Shown: one piece after another, positions 28,723 to 36,233 of the stretch
How positions within the stretch are numbered: position 1 is the first letter of the stretch
Layout: each line of letters begins with the position of its first letter
From: Verrucomicrobiota bacterium
GTDB taxonomy: Bacteria > Verrucomicrobiota > Verrucomicrobiia > Opitutales > Opitutaceae
Direction: 5' to 3'
Assembly: GCA_016721945.1 (NCBI GenBank)
Contig: JADKHC010000012.1
Location: 81,683-145,682, forward strand
DNA: 64,000 nucleotides
Notes under the pieces: model-generated
Database searches by the model: none
What the model was told of the DNA's origin: nothing
The model's input: the letters and a program-made list of their open reading frames with translations, nothing else
Position numbers and translations under genes: made by a program

Positions 28723-28954
28723 TGCGAGGTAGTGGATGACTTCACGCGCCTTACGCCGCTGGTGGGTCAAAACCCTCACGGAATTTTCGCAGAGTGGAAA
28801 AGCGTGCTCAGTCGCGACATGCGGCGGTTTTCCTGCTAGCTTAGCTTCAATTTCTCCCGAGTTCAGGGCGTGCTGGCGCTTTTTTCGCAGATTTCCCGAA
28901 GAAAATTCGAGGGAATTGCGTACGCGCAGGTGTAGGGAGAACAGATAAACCGCT
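28723..28954. promoter_or_regulatory. Divergent promoter region between efflux genes and sigma/sensor operon
   Basis: This 232-bp gap separates the adaptor gene (leftward) from the anti-sigma/sensor/ECF-sigma operon (rightward), so both promoters must lie here. By analogy with CnrH-type systems both could be ECF-dependent. GGAATT-like sequences occur twice (near 28789 and 28911), but I cannot define a -35/-10 pair with confidence. Confidence 0.4.
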
Positions 28955-29275
28955 ATGAATTCTAATCTCAACGATGAGCAACTCGGCCCGCTACTGCGCA
29001 ATAACTGGCAGGTCAGGCCGGTGAAGAATCCGGATTTTCGAACGGCCGTGTGGGCTCGGATCGAGGCCGCCCGGCGTGCGCCTCTGACGTGGGGCGCCTG
29101 GTTGCGGCTCAATGCTGCGCGTTTCGCGTTTCTCTCGGTGGCCAGCATTGCGATTGCCGGGGCCGGCGGCGGTTGGATCGCGACGGCGCAGGCTAATCAA
29201 AACCGCGAGCAGCTGGTGCAACGTTACCTCGCGAGTCTCGACCCACTCCAAAAGACAGAGGCAAACAATCGATGA
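28955..29275 (+). CDS. Single-pass membrane protein, probable CnrY-like anti-sigma factor
   Basis: The 106-residue protein has a cytoplasmic N-terminal half of about 60 residues, one membrane helix (residues about 60-82, ending in GGGWIA) and a short periplasmic tail (RYLASLDPLQ). No enzyme motif is present. It is first in a tight three-gene operon with a periplasmic sensor and an ECF sigma factor, overlapping the next gene by four bases (ATGA). The order and topology match CnrY-CnrX-CnrH of Cupriavidus, where CnrY sequesters the sigma factor. The assignment rests on topology and context, not sequence similarity. Confidence 0.6.
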   Translation: MNSNLNDEQLGPLLRNNWQVRPVKNPDFRTAVWARIEAARRAPLTWGAWLRLNAARFAFLSVASIAIAGAGGGWIATAQANQNREQLVQRYLASLDPLQKTEANNR

Positions 29276-29772
29276 AATTTCGCTGGATCGCCGCCGCGCT
29301 CATCGTTGCGCTCGCCCTAAGTGCGGGCGTTCTTTCCTACGTTTGCCTGCGTGAACCGATGCCCGTGGCTGCTCCGGGCGAGGACGATGCGCTTCTCTGG
29401 TTGCGCTGCGAATTCAAGCTTCCGGCCGAGAAAATGGCGCGTATTGCGCAGATGCATGAAGCCTATCAGGGCACGTGTGAAGACCATTGCCGGAAGATTC
29501 GTGAGGCGCGGATGGAACTCCGTAAGTTGCGCGACGCGAAGGCGAGTGCCTCCGAGCTTGCTGCAGCCGAGGGAAAATCCAATGCAGCTGCCCTGATTTG
29601 TATCACCAGTCTGGAAACGCATCTGCGTGAGATCGCGAGTGTGATGGGTGGAGACGATGGAAGCCGTTATCTTGCGATCGTGTTGCCACGCATTGCGCAC
29701 TTTGACCACGCTGGCGCACCGAACCTCGATCTAGATACCAACGCCGCAACGCATGATCACGCCCATCACTGA
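29272..29772 (+). CDS. Membrane-anchored periplasmic metal sensor, CnrX-like
   Basis: The 166-residue protein has an N-terminal membrane anchor (residues 5-25) and a helical periplasmic domain of about 100 residues with KMARIAQMHEAYQGTCEDHC, as in CnrX/Spy/CpxP-type helical hairpins. A His-rich C terminus ends in HDHAHH, a probable metal-binding tail. Three Cys and several His in the helices could supply ligands. It overlaps the anti-sigma gene by four bases and the sigma gene by twenty, so it is translated with both. It probably senses periplasmic metal and releases the sigma factor through the anti-sigma protein. Confidence 0.7.
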   Translation: MKFRWIAAALIVALALSAGVLSYVCLREPMPVAAPGEDDALLWLRCEFKLPAEKMARIAQMHEAYQGTCEDHCRKIREARMELRKLRDAKASASELAAAEGKSNAAALICITSLETHLREIASVMGGDDGSRYLAIVLPRIAHFDHAGAPNLDLDTNAATHDHAHH

Positions 29773-30352
29773 GACGGGCACTCCCACGGACGAGGAATTG
29801 ATGGCGGCGCTTCAGGCCGGCCAGGACGCTGCGCTCGCGCCGCTCATGGAGCGTTGGGAACTCGGAGTGAAAGCATTCTTATCAAGCCTTGGCGTGCCCT
29901 CGGCAGACGTGGAGGATGTCGCGCAAGAGGCCTTCGTGCGGCTCTACGAGAAACGTGCGAGCTATCGCGTAGGTGCGGCGTTCAAGCCCTGGCTGCTCAC
30001 GATTGCTGGGAATCTTGGACGCAACCGGCTGCGCTGGCGCTTCCGTCGTCGTGAAGACAGTATCCAGGCTATGGATGCAGATCAGCCGGGCGGTTTTCAT
30101 TTTGCCGATCCCTCGGCCCAGCCTGCTTCAAATCTGGCGGAGAGGGCAAATTTAGCTCAGGGCGTGCGTTCGGCAGTTGACTCTCTTCCGGCGAATCTGC
30201 GTGAAGCTGTCGTGTGCGTTGAGCTCGAAGAGCTCAGTTACAACGAGGCCGCGCAGATCATGGGTTGCTCGGCCAAGGCGGTTGAGACGAGGCTCTATCG
30301 CGCTCGGAAATTATTACGAACCACCTGCGAGATGCTATTCGCAAAGGAGTGA
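29753..30352 (+). CDS. ECF RNA polymerase sigma factor
   Basis: This 199-residue sigma-70 family ECF factor has region 2 at residues about 25-95 (DVEDVAQEAFVRLYEKRASY, then FKPWLLTIAGN). A linker follows, then region 4 at about 135-190 (LPANLREAVVCVELEELSY, then EAAQIMGCSAKAVETRLYRARKLL). It lacks region 3, as ECF factors do. Overlap with the CnrX-like gene and the divergent efflux pump strongly suggests that it turns on the pump genes in response to metal. It ends 16 bp before the convergent eutC stop. Confidence 0.92.
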   Translation: MITPITETGTPTDEELMAALQAGQDAALAPLMERWELGVKAFLSSLGVPSADVEDVAQEAFVRLYEKRASYRVGAAFKPWLLTIAGNLGRNRLRWRFRRREDSIQAMDADQPGGFHFADPSAQPASNLAERANLAQGVRSAVDSLPANLREAVVCVELEELSYNEAAQIMGCSAKAVETRLYRARKLLRTTCEMLFAKE

Positions 30353-30368
30353 GCGCCGAGCCGACGAT

Positions 30369-31211
30369 TTAGGTGGCCGAGATTTTAGGCGGGTAAATTG
30401 GGTTGGTGTCTTTCAATGCGACGCCGCTCAGGCTGAGGCGGGCTGATTCGTTGAGCAGGTAGGCAAGTTTAGCGGCGGCAGAAACTGGTGGCAGGCCCTC
30501 GGGGCGTATGTTGGAGATGCAGTTGCGGTCGGCGTCGGTGCATCCGGCGCGTGGATTAAAGGTGAAGTACGCACCGAGGCTGTCGGGAGAGCCGAGCCCG
30601 GGGCGTTCGCCGAGGAGCATGAGCGTGTGGCGGGCACCGAGCAGTTCGCCAATCTCATCCTGGAGTTTCACACGTGCGAATGGAATCACGAAAATGGGGT
30701 AAACAGTCCAGCCACCCGCGATGAGATGTCCGACGAGAGGCTCAAGCGTGGCGATGGCGTGTTGTTCGGCGGCTTGGGCGGCGAGTCCGTCGGAGACGAC
30801 GATCGCCAAGTCGCGTTGGCCCCATGTCTGCGCGTTCGCGAAAATTAATTTGCGCGAAGGATCGTCGAGGCTGCGACCGAGGTCGGGGCGGATCAGGTAG
30901 GTGCGGCGGTCGGTGGCCGCAGTCGAAAGTCGGAAAGTAAACAGGCTGCGTGCGCGCATGGCCTGCTCGAGCGTGTCGGCATCGAAGGGCGAATGAACAG
31001 CGTCTCGGGCGCGGGCGTGGGAGAGACGAAAATCGAGTACGGACTCCGTGCGCTGGCTGCCGCCGGTGTGGCCGAGGGCGATGCGCGCGGCTGTGAACTG
31101 CCGCAGGTGACGCCAGGAATCAGCCGCAGCTAGCTGCGGAACGCTTAACGTGGAACGCTCAACGCTGAACGCTGAAGTGTCGGACTCGGAAATAGGGTGG
31201 TTGGAACTCAT
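30369..31211 (-). CDS. eutC: Ethanolamine ammonia-lyase small subunit
   Basis: The 280-residue protein carries the EutC pattern ARIALGHTGGSQRTESVLDFRLSH (shortened), AIVVSDGLAAQAAEQHA, FARVKLQDEIGELLGA and the C-terminal CISNIRPEGLP block. With EutB it forms the adenosylcobalamin-dependent enzyme that splits ethanolamine to acetaldehyde and ammonia. Its ATG overlaps the eutB stop by four bases (ATGA). The first 25 residues are encoded by a quasi-repeat of AACGCT units (about 31138-31185) that looks like an absorbed intergenic repeat, so the N terminus is probably an extension. Confidence 0.94.
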   Translation of the reverse strand: MSSNHPISESDTSAFSVERSTLSVPQLAAADSWRHLRQFTAARIALGHTGGSQRTESVLDFRLSHARARDAVHSPFDADTLEQAMRARSLFTFRLSTAATDRRTYLIRPDLGRSLDDPSRKLIFANAQTWGQRDLAIVVSDGLAAQAAEQHAIATLEPLVGHLIAGGWTVYPIFVIPFARVKLQDEIGELLGARHTLMLLGERPGLGSPDSLGAYFTFNPRAGCTDADRNCISNIRPEGLPPVSAAAKLAYLLNESARLSLSGVALKDTNPIYPPKISAT

Positions 31212-32578
31212 GGCAGCAGCAACGGGTGTTTTGCGCCGACTTCGTGCAGGCGACCTTCGGAGGCGATATTCATTTTCTCCAGCCAGGCTTCGAACTCGGG
31301 GGCTGGTTTTAAACCGAGTACTTGGCGGAGGTAGTGACTATCGTGATACGAAGTGGATTGGTAGCCGAGCATGATGTCGTCGGCGCCGGGCACGCCCATG
31401 ATGTAGTTGCAACCAGCGACGCCAAGGAGCGTGAGCAAATTGTCCATATCGTCTTGATCGGCTTCGGCGTGGTTTGTGTAGCAAACATCCACGCCCATCG
31501 GCAGGCCGAGGAGTTTTCCGCAAAAATGATCTTCTAGCCCGGCGCGGATGATTTGTTTGCCGTCGTGAAGGTATTCGGGGCCGATGAAACCGACGACGGT
31601 GTTGACCAGCAGCGGCGAGAAATGGCGGGCGACGGCGTAGGCGCGGACTTCGCAGGTTTGCTGGTCGACGCCATGGTGCGCACCGGCGGAGAGCGCGGAG
31701 CCCTGGCCGGTTTCGAAGTACATCACGTTGTTGCCGACCGTGCCGCGGCCGAGGGAGAGCGCGGCGTCGCGGGCCTCGGCGAGCAGAGCGAGGTTGACGC
31801 CGAAACTTTTGTTAGCGGCCTCGGTTCCGGCGATGGACTGGAAAACAAGATCGACGGGCGCACCGTTTTTGATCGCGGCGAGCTGTGTCGTGACATGCGC
31901 GAGCACGCAGGACTGTGTGGGGATTTCGTAGCGACGAATGAGTTCGTCGAGCATGCGCAGTAAGGTCTCGATGGCCGTCACGTTGTCGGTCGCCGGGTTG
32001 ATGCCGATGACGGCGTCGCCGCAACCGTAGAGCAGGCCGTCGAGCGTTGAGGCGGCGATTCCCTTCGGGTCATCTGTCGGATGGTTCGGTTGCAGGCGAA
32101 CGGCGAGGCGGCCGGGCAGGCCGATCGTCGAGCGAAACGCAGTGATGACATGGCGTTTTTGCGCGGCGAGAATGAGATCCTGATTGCTCATCAACTTCGA
32201 AACGGCGGCGACCATCTCGGGTGTGAGGCCGGGCGCGAGTGCGACCAGCGTGTCTTGGTCGGTTTCGTAGCGGAGGAGCCAGTTGCGAAATTCACCGACG
32301 CTGAGCGAGGCAACGGGTGCGAAAGCCTCGGCGTCATGGGTGTCGACGATCAGACGTGTGACCTCGTCTGATTCGTAGGGAATGAGTGGTTCGGCAAGAA
32401 ACTGGCGCAATGGCACGTCGGCGAGGCAATGCTGGGCGGCGACGCGTTCCTCGGCCGTGGCCGCAGCGAGACCGGCCAATTCGTCGCCCGAGCGAAGTGG
32501 CGTGGCTTTGGCCATGAGCTCGCGCAACGATTCGAAGGAGTGGCGGCGCGGGCCGACGTTGCAGGACCAGGGAGACAT
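31208..32578 (-). CDS. eutB: Ethanolamine ammonia-lyase large subunit
   Basis: The 456-residue TIM-barrel catalytic subunit has the normal family length of about 453. Recognisable blocks are RTTIGLPGRLAVRLQPNHP (as STIGLPGRLAVRLQP here), GDAVIGINPATDN, FQSIAGTEAANKSFGV, YFETGQGSALSAGAHHGVDQ (substrate/B12 region) and GLPMGVDVCYTNHAEADQDD. It sits in an operon with eutC. No eut shell proteins, EutD, EutE or EutG are nearby, so ethanolamine is probably used as nitrogen source without a microcompartment in this locus. Confidence 0.95.
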   Translation of the reverse strand: MSPWSCNVGPRRHSFESLRELMAKATPLRSGDELAGLAAATAEERVAAQHCLADVPLRQFLAEPLIPYESDEVTRLIVDTHDAEAFAPVASLSVGEFRNWLLRYETDQDTLVALAPGLTPEMVAAVSKLMSNQDLILAAQKRHVITAFRSTIGLPGRLAVRLQPNHPTDDPKGIAASTLDGLLYGCGDAVIGINPATDNVTAIETLLRMLDELIRRYEIPTQSCVLAHVTTQLAAIKNGAPVDLVFQSIAGTEAANKSFGVNLALLAEARDAALSLGRGTVGNNVMYFETGQGSALSAGAHHGVDQQTCEVRAYAVARHFSPLLVNTVVGFIGPEYLHDGKQIIRAGLEDHFCGKLLGLPMGVDVCYTNHAEADQDDMDNLLTLLGVAGCNYIMGVPGADDIMLGYQSTSYHDSHYLRQVLGLKPAPEFEAWLEKMNIASEGRLHEVGAKHPLLLP

Positions 32579-32587
32579 TACGGTTTG

Positions 32588-32656
32588 TGGGTAGGGCGCG
32601 ACCGCCGGGCGCGCCGATGGTCGGAGCGGACGGCCCGGCGGTCCGTCCCTACCTCG
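32588..32656. repeat. GTAGGG-type hairpin repeat, second copy
   Basis: GGGTAGGGCGCGACCGCCGG on the left pairs imperfectly with GGCGGTCCGTCCCTACC on the right. It is the same family as at 17817-17903. A separate hairpin (AGCCACCGTT/AACGGTGGCT with TTTT after it on the plus strand) spans about 32710-32767, just past the permease stop codon. Confidence 0.7.
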
Positions 32657-32772
32657 GAGTTTGATGCGCGATTTCGATACGTTTGAATGGAATCAGATAT
32701 TACTGCTGGCGAGAGCAGAAGCCACCGTTGCGTTGTTACATCGATGTGACGGCGAAACGGTGGCTTTTGGGA

Positions 32773-34326
32773 CTATTTACCGACAAACTGTGGTTCGGTC
32801 GAGAAGCCGGACTTGGATGTGGTGGCGGTTGCGGACATGACCGGTGGGCCGCGGAATGATTTGCGCACACCGAGCCACCAGGTAGCCACGAGCAGACCGG
32901 TAGTTACGAGCGTGACGGTGAGGGCTTTGTCGTTCGGCGGCTGAACGCCGATCCAGACGAGGAGGGCGACGCCGAGCACTGAGACGACTGCGAGTGCTTT
33001 GAAGGCGGTGGCGCCGATGTTGAACGGCCCCATCTTTGTCCACGACTTGCCGAACGTGAAGAAACCGGCAGCGGTTGGCATGACGTAGGAAATATAAAGG
33101 AAGATCACGCAGGCGGTGGTGAGGGTCGAGTAGGCAGGCGCGTAAAGCGTGGAGGCGAGAGCGAGTGCGGCGGTGGTCCAGATTGCAGCCACGGGAGTTT
33201 TCCATTTCGACGAGACTTTCCGCAGGGCACTTGAGGCGGGCAGGCCGCCATCACGGGCGAAAGCGTAGATCATGCGCGAGGTCGAGGTCACGCAGGCCAG
33301 GCCGCAGAGGAAGTTTGAGACGACAATGCCGATCCAGAGAATCTTCCCAAATGTACCGGGCAAAACCTGTTCCATGAGCCAAGGAAAAATGTTACCGCCC
33401 TGTTTTGCGCCATCAGCGATGCTGGGCAGCGCGATCACGAAGGCCGAGACCATGACCCAGCCGAAGAGGCCTGAAAGATAGACGGAGCGCAGGATGCCCT
33501 TCGGGACGTTGCGCGCGGCGTCGACTGTTTCCTCGGAGGTGTGCGCCGAGGCGTCGTAGCCGGTGATGGTGTAGATCGGCCACATCAGGGCCAAGAGGAA
33601 CATCGTGAAACCGCCGGTGCTTTCCGGCCAGACGCCGCCGCCAGAATCGCCGCTCATGTTCGAGAAGGTGAAGAGTCGGCTGAAATCGTGGGTCGGCGCG
33701 GCGATGAGCATCGCGATGGTGAGCACGATCGCCACGACGAAGATCAGATAGCCGCTGAAATCGGTCAGCAGGGTGACGGCGCGGATGCCGAAATGGTTCA
33801 GAGTCGCCTGAGATATCAGAATTGCGGATACACCGATGATTTGGTGGGTGACGGTGAGCTTAGCCGGGTCGATGCCGATCATCGGGCCGACAAAATTAAC
33901 GAACAAGCTGTAAACGCCAACGTCCACAGCGGCGGTGACGAAGATGAGCCCGCCGAGGTTGAACCAGGCAGTGGACCAGCCCCAGCCCTTGCCACCGAGG
34001 ATCGAGCTCCAGTGGTAAAGACCGCCCGCCGTCGGGAAGGCTGAGGCGATTTGCGCCATGCAAAGTGCGACGAGAAAACAAAAACCAACGCCTATCGGCC
34101 AGACGATGCCCGCCGCTGCACCGCCGACTGCACTGGTGCCGAGCTGCAGCGAGGTGATGCCGCCGGCGAGGATGCAGATGATGGAAAACGAAATCGCGAA
34201 GTTGGAAAAGCCGCTCATGCGGCGCAGGAGCTCTTGCGCGTAGCCCATGCTGTGAAGAAGTTTTTCGTCTTCGGAGGCGTGGGGAGCCGAGGCGTTCGTG
34301 GCACTCGGAGTATTTTTTGCAGACAT
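32773..34326 (-). CDS. APC-superfamily permease, probable ethanolamine or amino-acid uptake
   Basis: The start at 34326 is preferred over 34386. The 517-residue protein has about 12 membrane helices and APC-family marks: MSGFSNFAISFSIICILAGG in the first helix, GFCFLVALCMAQIASAFPTA, and GYDASAHTSEETVDAARNVP in the loop after the sixth helix. This last block is typical of the GABA/choline/ethanolamine-type branch. Its position next to eutBC on the same strand suggests ethanolamine import, but amino-acid uptake is possible. Confidence 0.83.
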   Translation of the reverse strand: MSAKNTPSATNASAPHASEDEKLLHSMGYAQELLRRMSGFSNFAISFSIICILAGGITSLQLGTSAVGGAAAGIVWPIGVGFCFLVALCMAQIASAFPTAGGLYHWSSILGGKGWGWSTAWFNLGGLIFVTAAVDVGVYSLFVNFVGPMIGIDPAKLTVTHQIIGVSAILISQATLNHFGIRAVTLLTDFSGYLIFVVAIVLTIAMLIAAPTHDFSRLFTFSNMSGDSGGGVWPESTGGFTMFLLALMWPIYTITGYDASAHTSEETVDAARNVPKGILRSVYLSGLFGWVMVSAFVIALPSIADGAKQGGNIFPWLMEQVLPGTFGKILWIGIVVSNFLCGLACVTSTSRMIYAFARDGGLPASSALRKVSSKWKTPVAAIWTTAALALASTLYAPAYSTLTTACVIFLYISYVMPTAAGFFTFGKSWTKMGPFNIGATAFKALAVVSVLGVALLVWIGVQPPNDKALTVTLVTTGLLVATWWLGVRKSFRGPPVMSATATTSKSGFSTEPQFVGK

Positions 34327-34435
34327 GGTATTTTGACTGGAAGCTGCCGAGATACGCCCGGCGCGTGGGGTGGGTGTTTTGAGCATGGCTGATGCCAGAA
34401 CCCTTTTCCGCGCGGCTAACAGTCCCGCCGATTCA

Positions 34436-34468
34436 ATGCATTAGATTCAATTTATGAATACAATGCAT
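34436..34468. repeat. Inverted repeat before the permease gene
   Basis: ATGCATTagATTCA on the left pairs with TGAATacAATGCAT on the right across a short loop. It lies between the PLD-like gene end (34481) and the permease start (34326), about 110 bp upstream of the latter. It could be an operator for the permease or the end of the PLD transcript. No T-run follows on either strand. Confidence 0.45.
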
Positions 34469-34480
34469 GCGAGCGCTCTT

Positions 34481-36097
34481 CTAGCGCTGGGCGTGGTCAT
34501 GCAAGCTGGGGAAGCGCAGGCATCCGCGTGTGTAATCGAACTCGTTGTGATAGGCCCGAGCCAGATCGGAATTGGAGAGGGTAACCAACAGGTCGTGGGA
34601 GAAAACCGATGTGTTGTACCAATTGAAACTGCCATCGAGCACGACTTGCTGATCGATCACACAATACTTTGCGTGGAGCGGGCAGTAAGGCACGCGTTGG
34701 TCGTGAACTCCGTAGGCCAGAAAAACGGAGATGCCGCTTCGCTCGAGCCGCGCCACCGCCGGGATAAGCGGGCGCCGAAGTTCTTCGTCCATGGTACACT
34801 CGCGCGTCGGATCGCCCTGGCGGATGACGTGGCCGTTTAGAATCAGCTGCACATCAACGCCGCGACGTTGCGCTGAGATCAGGGCATCCACGACGGAGTC
34901 GCCAAATTCGCCTTGCATCTCGCCGAGCAGAAACAAGCAGCAGTGGATCGATCGTCGCGCGCGGTTTATTTCCGAGAGAATGGCATGCGGAGGACGATAG
35001 ACCTTGCCGCCGCGCGTGAAGTGTCGGCCAAAAGTGTAGAGCAAGTTGAAGTGACTGAATGCCTCAACTTCATACCGCTGGATGACGCCGCCGCGGATGC
35101 TCTGGAAAATATTGTCGAGCAACCGGCTCACGCCAAAAGAGCGAAAAGTCAGCCCGGATTCCCAGTTCGCGCCCCAGCGATCGAAGGTGATGTTGAAGGA
35201 TCCCTCTAGACAGTCCTCATCGCCAAAAAGAATGAACTTCATATGCATATCCGGCGAAACTTCGACGCGCGGATCGCGTGACGAACAAAAAACACCGAGC
35301 AGATCGATCGAGGAGCGTTTCAGCCGCACGTAGTTGTCGCTGTTGGTTAGGGTCATCTTCCGCCAGTCCACGATGCACTGGATGTCGACGCCTTGGGACG
35401 CGGCGTAGAGAAGATGCGAAACGAAATCGGTGTCATCGATGCAGTCGACGCACACCTTGATGCTGGCGGGTTTCTGCGGGCAGTTCTTGTGCTGCCAGAT
35501 CACGGCATCGATCCGGTCGTGGATGTATCGTTTGGGGTGATACGGGTGGCTCACCACGCCGCGGGTGAATTTCTGTACGACCGCGAGCGACTCGAAGTGT
35601 TTGTTATGCCAATCGACATCGCGTTGCAGGATTCCTGGGTCGAGTTCAATCGTGTGATGGATGTTGGGCCCGGCAGGGTTTGCCGATAGGCGTCGGTTAA
35701 CCGGCGTGTCGGAATCAAACGTCCCTGAATCGAACAAAACGTACTCGTGTTCCGAAGGAATCGAGTTTTCGCCCCGATGCACGATGAAGGCGAACTTCAC
35801 GCAGCTGATGCGGCCGAACTTGGCAGACTCGGGCAGCAAATAGAAATCGCGCGTCACGCGTTTGTGCCGGTCCCATTCGATCTCGTAGGGATCGGTGTCG
35901 ACGAGCAGTTTTTCGCAGGTGCCATCGCGCCGGAATACTTTGAGCAGGACTTTTAGGTTGATGTCCTTGCCCCAGGAAAGATCGAAGCGAATGCGTCCCC
36001 AGCGCAGGCGGAACCATTCGCCCAGGTCGTTCCTGCGCGAGAAGGGTCCTCCGATTTCACCTTCCGTCGGCAATGCAAACTGCTCGGCAAATGCCAT
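34481..36097 (-). CDS. Phospholipase D-like (HKD) protein with beta-rich N-terminal domain
   Basis: The 538-residue protein has no signal peptide. Residues 1-140 look beta-rich (FRLRWGRIRFDLSW, VKFAFIVHRGENSIPSEHEY) and are unassigned. The rest holds two PLD-type halves. The second has a canonical HxKxxxxD motif (HAKYCVIDQ) with GSFNW behind it. The first has HMKFILFGD, in which the Asp is one residue late, followed by GSFNITFDRW. Two HKD motifs normally build one active site, so phosphodiesterase, nuclease or transphosphatidylase activity is possible but one half may be weakened. It follows the EEP gene by 136 bp on the same strand. I do not recognise this architecture from a named system. 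Confidence 0.75.
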   Translation of the reverse strand: MAFAEQFALPTEGEIGGPFSRRNDLGEWFRLRWGRIRFDLSWGKDINLKVLLKVFRRDGTCEKLLVDTDPYEIEWDRHKRVTRDFYLLPESAKFGRISCVKFAFIVHRGENSIPSEHEYVLFDSGTFDSDTPVNRRLSANPAGPNIHHTIELDPGILQRDVDWHNKHFESLAVVQKFTRGVVSHPYHPKRYIHDRIDAVIWQHKNCPQKPASIKVCVDCIDDTDFVSHLLYAASQGVDIQCIVDWRKMTLTNSDNYVRLKRSSIDLLGVFCSSRDPRVEVSPDMHMKFILFGDEDCLEGSFNITFDRWGANWESGLTFRSFGVSRLLDNIFQSIRGGVIQRYEVEAFSHFNLLYTFGRHFTRGGKVYRPPHAILSEINRARRSIHCCLFLLGEMQGEFGDSVVDALISAQRRGVDVQLILNGHVIRQGDPTRECTMDEELRRPLIPAVARLERSGISVFLAYGVHDQRVPYCPLHAKYCVIDQQVVLDGSFNWYNTSVFSHDLLVTLSNSDLARAYHNEFDYTRGCLRFPSLHDHAQR

Positions 36098-36233
36098 AAA
36101 CTTGTTTCCTCCGTGCCTGTGCAGGTTCGTGGCCCGAAGCGACGCAAACTTCCCTGCACCGTGTGTTGATTGATCTGCTGTAGGATCTCTGTGTAGTTGA
36201 TTTGGTATTACGTGATAGTTGCAACGATGCCGG

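Noticed and set aside
32579..32772. Cobalamin riboswitch upstream of eutBC or the permease
   Set aside because: I looked for the B12-box pattern and conserved stems and saw only the GTAGGG repeat and one simple hairpin.
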